Source: Ceratotherium simum simum (lineage: Eukaryota > Chordata > Mammalia > Perissodactyla > Rhinocerotidae). From it: 64,000 nt of DNA. Numbering within the stretch: position 1 is the first letter of the stretch; each line of letters begins with the position of its first letter. Of this stretch, positions 45,267 to 56,130 are shown piece after piece. Where the stretch lies: NCBI RefSeq assembly GCF_000283155.1, contig NW_004454195.1, positions 5,480,782 through 5,544,781 on the forward strand. The letters run 5' to 3'. Made by a program: the position numbers and the translations under genes. Under the pieces are notes generated by a model that worked only from the letters and a program-made list of their open reading frames with translations, was not told where the DNA came from and searched no databases.

Positions 45267-47739
45267 TCAAAACAAGGATTCCCAAAGGATGCCCTCACCC
45301 TGCAGGTCCTTCCCTTGTCTGTCCTCTTGGGATTGCAAGGTTTTCCCACGCCTACCTCTGACCACTTTCCCTCTCCTTGACCATCTGTACATTTCTCCAT
45401 TTAAAATGTCCACTGAAATTACTCCTGGCAGAAGAAGGCTCAAATAAATCTGGGAAGCAGAGTTAAAGCAGGAGGCTTATTATCCTCAGTCCTGGTATTC
45501 CATTGTGAGCACCAGCATGTGACTTCTCCTTCCAAAGGAAAATAAGCCATTCTTAATGAGTTTTCACAGAGACGGTAACTACCAACACTTAAGACCATTT
45601 TGGAAAGAAAACTTCAGTTTCTCCAGAGAGCAGAGCAAATCCTAAGAAAAATGGGCTTTTTCTACTGGTATCACTGACTTCCTACCAAGAAGCCCGAGAG
45701 ACAGAAAAGAGACAGACAGAAAAGGGGCCAAGCTTCCCCAGTGCAGATGGGTGAATCATTTGCTCTCCCTGACTTGGGTGGAATTTTCTTCTTTGGACTG
45801 ATGGACATGTTTCTCCAGTTATAACTGCCTTGACAGCAAGTAGGCTGGGCCTACGGTAAAAATGCACAGCAGCCATTTGTTTCCATTGAGGAATTCTAAA
45901 AAAATGTTCAGAGTAAGATAATGTTGATACTAGTAACCTAAGTTATTATAATTTTTCTAGATAAACTGAGTTAAATAATCATTATGATTTCTTTGGGAGT
46001 AATGTGCCTGTCACAAAATATGCATCGGTTAAGTATTTGTGGAATGAAGAATATAATAAAAACAACTGAAAAAGATAAAAGATGGGTTCAAAATATGTGA
46101 TGAAGCCCATAATTCAATGATATGAGTAAATCCTCGATATACAGTCATGCGAGTTCGAGAAAGTGTGATGAAGGGGCCAGGTACGGAACGTTTTGATAAG
46201 GAGATTTCACTGCAGGAGATGAAGAAGTACTGGGTAGAGCATCCTGGCTAGGCTGGTGTGTCACCCCTTTCTCCACTGTAGTTTATAAACAAAACACAAA
46301 CACAGAAAGAAAAGTGGTGGTCAAAATTTAAGTATTCCTTTATATATGCTTAAGTAGGAGGAGGTTTGTGAGGTCAGTGAAATGTGAATTCTCCTTTTCT
46401 TTCTTTTTAAGAAAAAATGGGAGGAAAAAAAGATGATTGCAGAGGGACATGTCACTGCTCTTGTAATCAGTTAAGAGTATATGGAAGGAACTGCCATATT
46501 AAAATCAGATCCAACAGAGAAATGGGCAAATAACTTAAGAAGTAAAATAAAGACACAAACAAACAAAAAGAAACATGAGTCAGCCTCCTCTTCCTCCCCA
46601 AAGGGCAGCTTGCCTTGTCAACCCATGCTAAAGGGTGGTCTCTACATTCTAGAATTCAGTTCGAAATTTGAGCAATTTTGCATTCTGTTTCACATTGACA
46701 AAGTAGTTCTTTGCTGCTACTTATTTATAATTTAATTCCCCCGATGGTTCTAAAAACAAGGGAAGAAATATTTTCAAACAAAAATCATTATTTATACAGC
46801 TGGAGTTTCCATTTTGTTAGGAAAATTAGTAGAAAAATGTTTGGTCAGAATTTGAGATAAGTTTTGAAAGTTTCACAAAACCTCATACCATCAACTTCCA
46901 AATCTCTTGTACTATATTTAAGTCTTCCCCAAAGTCAACAAGGGAAGCCCCCAAATCAACCAAATCAGTGGCTTCTGATCTGGTCAACTCCTTTGGCAAG
47001 CGGTGGGGGATCTTTCAATCAGCAGCAAAAACAGCTCAATTAAAATACCATTCTAATATGTCGTTCGTTTTTGTTTGAAAATGGAAACCAGCAACTTGCT
47101 TGCATGAGTAAACAGAAGACAAGTATGCAGGCTGGGGTCTACAGAGCAAGAGCAAAGGGGACAGCTGGCAATTATCAGGCCAACTTAACTAGATAATTCG
47201 CGCCTAAAAATTCACGCTGGCGCCCAAATTGCCTTGATCGGCTATATTCATAGAAGAACTAAAGAATATAATTACCAAGTCTGTTTCCAATCTGTGCTGC
47301 CAAGGCTGTGCCTAGGTGGGTTGTTTTAAGGGGATGAACGTATCACATACCATACCCAATCCTCCATTTCCCCAGTAAAGAACATCGGAGGATTTTCACA
47401 ATATGTTTGAACATTTGCTTAAGTGTCCTACGGCCTCTTAGGACACAGTTTTCATATCCTGAATAAAGAATCAAAACTTTCAAATAGGCCAAACGGCTGA
47501 CTGATTACACTGGAGGTAATCCTTTAAATTTACACATCTTGAGAAAAAGCCCAGATGAAGAGAGATGCTATCATTCCTACCAAGAAGAAATTCTAAAGGG
47601 AAAAAACACTCAGAGTAAAAATAGAGAAAAAATTTGCAAAGAGTTTCAGAGAATTAGAAGAGAATTTGTAAGATTATGCGAATTAGAATAACCGAAATTT
47701 GAAAATGCGTCTTTGTAGCCCATCGTCAAAGGTGTGTGA

Positions 47740-47975
47740 GATTAACACCCTTATGCTTATAGAGTACTTTATACATTTACAAAGCCCTTCATTATTAATT
47801 CTCACAACTGTGTAAGGCAATCCGGGTGAGTGTTACGATTCCCATTTTATGGATTAAGAAAATAGGGCCCTCAGATGTGCTGAAGTAAAGCTAATGTCGA
47901 AACTGAAACTTGAACCCAAGCCTTCTGGATCCAAGTTGAGTGCCCTTTCCATCACACCACGCTAAAGGCTAAAGT
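47740..47975 (-). mobile_element. MIR/MIR3-like SINE fragment
   Basis: The plus strand has the reversed order: CACAACTGTGTAAGGCAATC, GATTCCCATTTTATGGATTA, TTGAACCCAAGCCTTCTGGA and a tRNA-like end CCCTTTCCATCACACCAC. Confidence 0.7.
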
Positions 47976-48089
47976 TAACTTAAAGCAGATAAAAAAGATC
48001 ACATTACCCTGTCAAATCTGTGGTATTCACCATCACAAATAGTCTCAGAGTCAACACATGTCGTTAAATAAATCTTATAACCAAGCTTG

Positions 48090-48240
48090 GCTTGAAAATA
48101 CTGATGGCATGGGAAGGTGGTAATGATGAAGACTGCTTTCCGCTAGCTCCATCTGACCCTGGGCAAGGGATTTCTCTTGGACCTGGTTTCCTAATCAGTA
48201 AAGCGAGAGAACTGAGTAAAGACTCTCTTAAGTCCCTTCG
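48090..48240 (+). mobile_element. MIR-like SINE fragment
   Basis: CTGACCCTGGGCAAGGGATT and CTGGTTTCCTAATCAGTAAA resemble the MIR core. Confidence 0.5.
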
Positions 48241-50467
48241 ACATCGAGCTGATTATGAAACTAAGTGGCTTCATTTTTTTCTGTTCATGCGTACTCAGAA
48301 TTCAAAGTGTGGACTTTCTTCCTTCTCTGGATATTAGATGCTTCTCCAAGTCAATGGGTCTCCACTCTCCCTAACAAAATGAAAACTGGGTTCAAAAACG
48401 CACTTTACCAACTTTTGCCCGCTAAGAAGTAAAACAACATATAAACACTACAGAACAAACATTTCTAGAATTATTTAATGTTATCTGTAGGTTACAATGC
48501 CGCTTAGATCCATCTCCAAACTTGATATGCATCAGCCAATTTTTATACTCTTCAGATAAATCAAGGCTATTAGAAACCAGAATAAGAACAGTCTTGCCCC
48601 AGAGACAAAAACTATTCCTTTTAAACTGGTGCCATTTCAAAAGCTGATAATTCTATTCAAAACGACCAATCACCTGTAGTTGGTAATGACTGATGTTTTA
48701 CTTTCCACATAAGCTAGGTCCAACTGAGAGACTTCCATTTCTCAGTAGTACATCCCACCTAGGAATATTGATTTCTGATGTTTTAAAAGGTATGAAAGAC
48801 TTTCCCACTCCCTAAGGGGACTTAACTGTTACACTTTCGTATAAAACTGTAGTAGAACTTCACTAGAATCAAGGGCTTAAATTACAGGTGGCGTGTTCCC
48901 TCTGCCTCTATGTTGTCCTACTCCTGCCTGGGACTTTTGTTGAAGAGAGGAGGGAAAAAAGGACTACTAGTGGGGGAAAGCATCTAAGGGACAGAGAAAG
49001 AGGAAGACAATCTAGAATCTCCATTCTACTGTAAATGTTCTAAGAGAACACGCAAACATTCCTTTTGCATAGAGACAATTCTTTAGCGTGCCACCTTAGT
49101 TTTGGTAAATTTCTCTTTTTCCCCAGGGGAGGTTGAGAGGGACAAGAAAGCAAGGAAGGAAAGAGCTGTAATAATAATTGCTGTTATTATTATTGCTTTA
49201 TAATAACAAAAGGAGCCCATTCTTCTTATGGCCTGTACCTCTTTAACTTTGGTGTTTAGCAATTCAATGAATTTTGGTAACGCTCATTGTTCCTTCTCTT
49301 TTTTTAAGTTAAAAAATTGGCTTGGTAAACTTCTACGATTTTTATTATGCTCCAGTGGTCTGGTTTCACTATCGAATCAAAAGGCCACGCAATGCTCCAA
49401 TCTCCCACATGTTCGGGGTTGACTATTAATTTTTTACATGACTTTGGGTGAGTTATAACCAAGCTAGGTCTCAAATTCTTCCTCTGTAAAGTGGATACAC
49501 CACTAAACTAGTTCAAAGAGCTGTTGCTGGGAAGAACAAATAAAAATCACTATGAAATATTCTGAAATAATCCAGAAGGGACTCACTGTTCCAAGGCCAC
49601 ACCTATTTGCATCTTGTGCTGTGCAGAGCACCGGGGTGGGGCCAAGTGTTCTGGCTCTGGCGCCATATTCCTGTGTCCTCCTCTCCATTGCCTATGCCTG
49701 GAGCGGTCACTCTCTAGATTCCCCACCTCCTCTCCATCTGCCATACTCTGATTATATTCATGTGCCTTTGCTAATTTTGAAGAGCAGAAACCACTGGTTC
49801 TGCTCACGGTTGCCCAGGTGGGGTACCCATCGCTCCCTCATATCAAAGATGACCACAAGCATCATAAAGCCTGCAGCAATGAATGGGGTGTCCAGGCAGG
49901 AAAGGGATATTCAGTTACCTGGCCCCCTTCTGGTCCTAAATGACACAAAGAAGTGAAGCTCCACTGTACAAGTTAAACTTAATAACAGCATTTTGGAAGA
50001 AACCTGTTTCTTTATATACTTTTTTGAGAAAGAGCATGCAGGATGCTTGTGGTAATACTGAAAAATTCACTGATGCATTTAGATACTTTCAGTGGGTCTA
50101 AGATTTAAGTGGCATAGAAGAAGCATACTGAGATGTATCACTTGTAAATTTTTCTTCTGATACCTTGATTTCACAGTTTATATCTAATTGTGCCACAAAT
50201 CATAGTGACTTCAAGTTGAGAGATTCTGAGATCTTAGTGACAAATACAATTCCTAATTATATGGATCACAAACTGTTAAGTGACCAGTCTGAGGTTTCTT
50301 GTCCCCTTGTGCTAAATTCACCAGAATTCATGCCTCTTGGCTCCCACTAGAGCACTCCTCTTTCTTTATACTACAACAGGGATTTGCTCATGGTTATTTT
50401 CCTTTAATAAATTCTTGCCACAAGTGAATTTAGGCTGTTTTTAATTAAGGTCTTAACCAAAAGATCA

Positions 50468-50693
50468 GGGCCCGCCCCGTGGCTTAGCGGTTAAGTGCGT
50501 GCGCTCCGATGCTGGCAGCCCGGGTTCGGATCCTGGGTGCGCACCGACGCACCGCTTCTCTGGCCATGCTGAGGCCGCATCCCACATACAGCAACTAGAA
50601 GGATGTGCAGCTATGACATACAACTATCTACTGGGGCTTTGGGGGAAAAATAAATAAATAAAAAAAATTAAAAAAAAAAAAATTAAAAAAAAT
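50468..50693 (+). mobile_element. ERE1-type SINE
   Basis: GGGCCCGCCCCGTGGCTTAG head, GGGTTCGGATCCTGG B box, CAGCAACTAGAAGGATGTG module and an A/T-rich tail. TTAACCAAAAGATCA flanks it at 50453-50467 and 50694-50708. Confidence 0.95.
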
Positions 50694-51037
50694 TTAACCA
50701 AAAGATCATTTGGAAAGCTCTGTCCCTCCCACAAGACAGGACAAGCTTGTTTTGACCAGCTGTCCTAAGATTTTTCTGCTCAATCATCAAAGCTTGCAAT
50801 ATCCTCTTACAGTCCTGACAAGGTGAGTACCTCTTCCAACCAAACTATGAGAAAAAGAATCTTTCACAAAAGGTCCATCCCGAAATTTACAAAAGATCTG
50901 GGAGGGAAAAAAAAAAAAAAAGAAGATTCAAAAGGAATCAATAAACCCAGAGCAGGGGTGGGATCATTTTCGATAGGAATTTTCACAAATATAATGTAAG
51001 CTGAGGTGATGGGACCTCTCTTCTTATATAATTCCAC

Positions 51038-51596
51038 CAGGGTTCTTAACTTTTTTTGGGCCATGGACTCCTTTGGCCTTCTGATGAAGTCTATGGACCC
51101 CTTCTTAGGCTAATTTTTTATATACCTAAAATAAAATAGATAGGATTTTATCCTATCTATTTTATAGATAGGATATAATCTATAAAAGGATTATACCTTT
51201 TATAGATTATAAAGGAAATACCCTGTGTTGAAATATAGTTCAATTTAGTTGAAATATAATTCAAAATATTAACAAGAAATTTATGATACAGTAATCTACA
51301 TGCTTTTTAAATTAATGCATTAAATAAAAAGATCCAGTAGCAGGCCAAAAAATTACTGTAATTTTGAAGTCGTGATGAGAATATACAATATTTCAAGATA
51401 CCTGCCAATGACTGTAATGTGATATGAAAATATCTGTGATTTCTGTGGGTGACAAAGTCATAGTTACTGCCAATACTACTGTGGTTTATTGCCTACATTC
51501 ATAATGGAAGGAAATGCTAAATTCCTGTTAGAGGGTAGTAAAAATAAAGAAGTAATTTCTAGAATTCTATTCAGGGACCCAGGTTAAGAACCATAC
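51038..51596 (+). mobile_element. hAT-like non-autonomous element
   Basis: Left end CAGGGTTCTTAACTTTTTTT with GGGCCATGGACTCCTTTGGC; right end CAGGGACCCAGGTTAAGAAC. The inverted ends centre on GGGTTCTTAACCT. The inside is AT-rich without coding capacity and includes two hairpins listed separately. Confidence 0.7.
51130..51211. repeat. Two adjacent perfect hairpins
   Basis: Arms 51131-51146 and 51150-51165 (ATAAAATAGATAGGAT and its complement) enclose a 3-base loop. Arms 51174-51189 and 51196-51211 (TATAATCTATAAAAGG and its complement) enclose a 6-base loop. Both stems are 16 bp without mismatch, and the second is related in sequence to the first. Confidence 0.9.
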
Positions 51597-51799
51597 ACTG
51601 GACTGTGATCTCCTAAGGTCTTATTCATCTTTGATTTCTGAGATCAAATTAGCATAAATCACAGCATAATGTTTGAATTGAACTGAGTCAATAGATAAGT
51701 CTGGCTTAAAACAAAAACAAAAACAAACTTTAGGAAGGAGCTGAGGAAGCCTTGAGTGACCTTCCAAATTCCCAAGTCTTAGCTAGTCCACGCATCGCC

Positions 51800-52125
51800 A
51801 GCCTACTTCAAGTTATTCATTCATTTAGCAAATGCTCATGGAGCACCTAGTAAATGCCAGGCAATATTCTAGGCACTGGGTGAACACAAGATCCTAACTT
51901 CAGATGGTGATTAACGTTAAGAAAATAAAACATGAAAACAGCATAAAGAGTGACTGGTGGGGGAGGGGCATTTTAGACTGGCTGGTGGCAAAGGTCTTTC
52001 TGAAGTGTCAGCTGAGTCACTGATGACAAGGAGCCAAGGCTTCAGGGGAAGATGCGGGCCAAGGCCATTCCAGGCAGAAGGAGCTGCAAGTGCAAAGGCC
52101 CTGAGGCAGGAAGAAGCTTGGAACA
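51800..52125 (+). mobile_element. Old L2-age interspersed repeat fragment
   Basis: ATTCATTCATTTAGCAAATG, GGAGCACCTAGTAAATGCCA and GGCCATTCCAGGCAGAAGGA with CAAGTGCAAAGGCCCTGAGG are phrases common to a widespread old mammalian repeat. The family call is tentative. Confidence 0.55.
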
Positions 52126-52937
52126 GACCTTTCTTACCTTATAACTTATTTTACTCTAAAGCACTACTCCCCTCCCTGGCCCTGTGTTCTCTCCCTCACA
52201 ACACTGCCCAATACATCTTCCTTAAACACTTTTGTACTATGGGACCCTTGCTCAAACTTATAAAAAATTCCCTATTCCTCAACACACCTAACCATACCAC
52301 ACCTTGTTCGACATTTCCACCCATTCCCTCAAACAAGCCCTCTAGACTCTTCCAAAACCCCAGAAGAGACTCTGTTCATTTCTCCTGTAACCTTCTCTTC
52401 TTCCGTCCATCTATCACATTGTCACATATTCCAGGCCATACTGATCTCTCAGTCAGAGAATTTCAGGGCAGAAGCTCCATAAATCACCTAATTCAACCAT
52501 ACCTCTAATAATCTGACCATTCCTTCAGTGACAAGAAACTCAGCCCCACTGATGCCGCACGTCTCTCCTAAACTTCTAAGTTTACGGTCTATACCATACA
52601 GCTTGTCTCAAACAAACTTAAACCGTTCTCCACTGATGTGTCTAATGGTCTTGACTTCTTATTTAGACTTTAAGCTCCTTTAGCCTAGCAGCAGCCTTGC
52701 CTTGCATGTCTTCTCCAGAATGCATGGAGCGAAAGTGGACACACAGAGGCTGCTCCATAAATTTAAAGGAAGATAGCCAACTAATGTGATTTTCCCCCTT
52801 TAAGTTGATAGACCCACCTCCCCAAGGCCCTACAGTAGATAAGACAGAAATGTTTTCTGAAAACAGCCACACACTTGGGACCAAATAATTATGGTGGGGT
52901 AGCCTGTGTTCTAGATCAAGTTTTTCTTCTTCACAGG

Positions 52938-53355
52938 TGTTATGGGCTGAATTGTGTCCATTTCAAAATTTCTATCTTGAAGCTCTAACCCCTAGTACCT
53001 TAGAATGTGACTGCATTCGGAAAGAGGGTCTTCAAAGAGGTGACTGAGTTCAAATGAGGCTGTTACTGTGGGCCCTAATCCAATCTGACTGGAGTCCTTC
53101 TAAGAAGAGGAGATTCGGGCACACGGGGACACCAGGGGTGCACACTGCACAGGGACCCTGTGAAGAGGCAGCAAGAGGGCGGCCATCTGCAAGCCGAGGA
53201 GAGAGGCCTTGGGGGAAACCAACCCTGTTGGCCTTGATTGAACCCAACCTTGATCTTGGACTTCCCAGCCTCCAGAACTGTGAAAAATAAATTTCTGTTG
53301 TTTAAGCCACCCAGTCAGTCGTATTTTGTTATGGCAGCCTAAGCAAACTAATGTA
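52938..53355 (+). mobile_element. Solo MaLR-type LTR (MST/MLT1 group)
   Basis: It begins TGTTATGGGCTGAATTGTGT, has GTGGGCCCTAATCCAATCTG, GGCGGCCATCTGCAAGCC and ATAAATTTCTGTTGTTTAAG, and ends AGCAAACTAATGTA. ACAGG sits on both sides as a 5-bp target duplication. No internal region or paired LTR is present, so it is a solo LTR of an old ERVL-MaLR element with no coding capacity. Confidence 0.85.
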
Positions 53356-54539
53356 ACAGGTGTCTCAATTCAGATATTTCCAAAAATGGAGACCGAGACA
53401 AGGACTTGGGCACAGGTAGTTTATTTGGAAGTAATCTAGGAAGCAGGAGTTAGGGGGCAGGGAGCATGAGGCAGGTGTATTATTTAAGGGTGTGTGAACT
53501 AGGTCATGGCTATGGGTAACAGGGGTTAATTCCGCTGAGGCCTCCCAGGAAGCATCCAGAATGCCCTCTGGAATTGTTCTAGGAGGCAGGGACATTTACC
53601 CACTGGCTTCCTTCCATTCCCAAAGGGTGGAGGGTTGCCTCCAGGGACATTAACTCCCTCGACTTGTAGGTTGTAGTGTGTGTGGCACTGGTCCTAGCGA
53701 AGCTCCTTAAGAGGAAGCAAAAAGCAGTGCCGCATGCACCTGAAGCAAGATGTCATCAGTGCGTGTGGGGGGGGATCTGAGCTGGAAGGACACTGAGTGA
53801 AGCAATCAGACATGCTGAAAACAAAGGTGGGCCACAGGGATAGGATGTGGGACCAGCGGGAACATGGAGTTAGTCGACCTGGCTGGTTCTTCCTCTAGAT
53901 TATCCTTAGGGCAGCTGAGGGCAGCAAGATTCTGCGATGGACCCGTTTTGAGGCCACAAAGATGTAAAGATGCTGACACCCATGACAGGTGCTTTCCTCC
54001 CAAAAGGTAAATATGGGTGTCATTAGATAAAGGAGAGGAGTGGTGACTCACTTGGGCATGCTCACTTTCAGCAGACTCGTGCAAATTCTCTATTTTAAAT
54101 GAGAACTTTGGTTGGGCATTTTTCTTGCTATTTTCCACAGCCAATCTAATTCTTTTACAATCAACCTGTTCCATTTGTTCTAACTGACCCTCCAGCTCTA
54201 AAATGAATTCTACCGCTTATGAACAGCAGAAAGAGTTTAGACATTGTATAATCACCTCATTTAAGTTCTAGGTAATCCTTAGAAGCCAAACCATAAAAAG
54301 GATTCTCCCATCCAGGTTTCACCTCTGGAAATGAGTTTTTAGGTCAAATATATGGCACTTCTGAACATCAGTAAGAGAATTCTAACTCCAGTTTATTCAA
54401 GCTGCCCTGAAAGACCAACAAATGTGATAACAAATTTCCCAAATTGCCTTCAGAAAGTTATTTCCTTCTTTTTGGCAAATAAGATGCCAGACATTAGTGG
54501 TATTTCCTGGTATTTTCCAATACTCTGAGTCCTATCTTT

Positions 54540-54728
54540 AGGGTTGCCAGGTTTAGCAAATAAAAATGCAAAACACTCAGTTGAATTATAATTTCAGGCA
54601 AGCAACAAATAATTTTTTATTCTTAAGTATATGCCAAATATTGTGTGGGGCCTACTTCAAGTATTTCTTATTTATTTGAAATTCAAATTGAACTTGGCAT
54701 CCTATAATTTATGTGGCAATCCTACCTA
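54540..54728. mobile_element. Short DNA-transposon-like element
   Basis: Inverted ends AGGGTTGCCAGGTTTAGCAA and TTATGTGGCAATCCTACC bound an AT-rich body with AAATTCAAATTGAACTTGGC. Family not named. Confidence 0.5.
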
Positions 54729-55400
54729 TCTTAACATTCCAGAATGGAAAATTAGCAAAATTAGAATTTAAAAGTAGAATTTCTATTTAAATTATAAACT
54801 TCCTGTTTTAACTTTGATAAACCACAGCAGAATGCTCAAAAAGCATGACTAGATAGAACAAGCTGCTATTCTAACAGATAGGATTCATTTTAGAACTGAT
54901 GGTTCATCCTAACAATTAGGGTCTCAATTTGAAAGAAATAAAATAGCTTAAAAACAAATATTAAAATTCTCCTAGAAATCAATATGTAAGAACAAAAGGC
55001 CATGTATTATTTGTCTAAAAGAGAGCAATTAAAATGTAGTAAGAACACATTTTATTTGTATAGCTTGCCAGTGTTTACTTAGTGCTCACAAAAACTAAAA
55101 CATCAATGTGGGTTATGTGATACTGGCAAAAAAACACAAAATAGAAAGCTATTGAGAAGATTTCTGATTGGATCAAAAAGCTTTGCACATCTCAAGCTAT
55201 ATGAAAGAACTAAACAATTTCCAGCCTCCTCTTCCCCTTACAGTTTGAGAAATGGTCCTAGATTTTCAGGACTTTGAATATTTTTCATACGGAAAACCAA
55301 TATACCTTAGAAAATGAATATGCCTTATTTGAAAAGACTTATATGACTTTGTAATAACGGGAGAAAGCCTGCCTACAGTAGGAACAGGATTACCTGACAC

Positions 55401-55612
55401 CACGGCTTCTAAACCTCAGCACTGTTGACATTTTGGGCCCGATAATTCTTTGTTGTGAGGGGGGCTGTCCTGTGCATTAGAGGATGCCTAACAGCATCCC
55501 TGACTTCTACCCACTAGATGCCCCCCATCCCCAGTTATGACAACCAAAAATGTCTCCAGACATTGCCAAATGTTCCCTGGGGAGCAGAACTGTCCCCAGT
55601 TTTGAACCACTG
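55401..55612 (-). mobile_element. MER20-type hAT element
   Basis: The plus strand reads the reversed MER20 order: GTTGACATTTTGGGCCCGAT, AATTCTTTGTTGTGAGGGGG, AAATGTCTCCAGACATTGCC and CAGTTTTGAACCACTG. Confidence 0.85.
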
Positions 55613-55949
55613 GCCTAGGAGAGCCTTTAGTGTCTTGGCTCTCCCCTGGCAAGTACACAGTCCTGAAAAATCCCAGCAATTTTTAAAAATATCATTGCAG
55701 GGCAGCTTAGAATAACAAAAGACAGGAAAAAAAAAACCTACAGCAAAATTGCACCAAATCCATGCTGATCAAAATTGTTCTAAATATATTTACAGTATAA
55801 TTAAAATAAATAGGTCTGTCTATCTAAAGATGCTTCTGATTCTCTTCATACACGGGAATTTATGTGCTAATACAAGATTTAGACCCGAGACCTGTTCGCA
55901 GTCCCATTTCTCCCACATGCTCACCACATATAGTAAGAGCTAACCTTTC

Positions 55950-56130
55950 TGATCACTTGCCATGTAACAGACATGCATTCTCATTCAGTCACTCCATCAA
56001 CCTGAGAGGTAGATCATGAATGGTCCCATGCTAGGGATGAGGAAACTGAGCTCTAGAAAAGTGAAATAACTTGCCTGAGCTCCCACAGCTTGTGAAATTT
56101 TAAACCCAAGTAACTCCAAAGTCTAACCAG
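55950..56130. mobile_element. MIR-like SINE fragment
   Basis: GGATGAGGAAACTGAGCTCT with AATAACTTGCCTGAGCTCCC follows the reversed MIR core. Confidence 0.65.

Larger units (their letters stand above)
45284..50467. other. Intron 1 segment D: few repeats
   Basis: Contains MIR-like fragments at about 47740-47975 and 48090-48240 and an ATT/ATA-rich patch at 49166-49205. The rest, including 45300-47740 and 48340-50460, looks unique. It includes a CpG-bearing E2F-like site pair at 47197-47225. Confidence 0.55.

Noticed and set aside
51957..52508. Longest plus-strand open frame (183 codons)
   Set aside because: Its first third lies in an old L2-age repeat and the remainder is pyrimidine-rich, Pro/Ser/Leu-heavy translation without domain or splice context.
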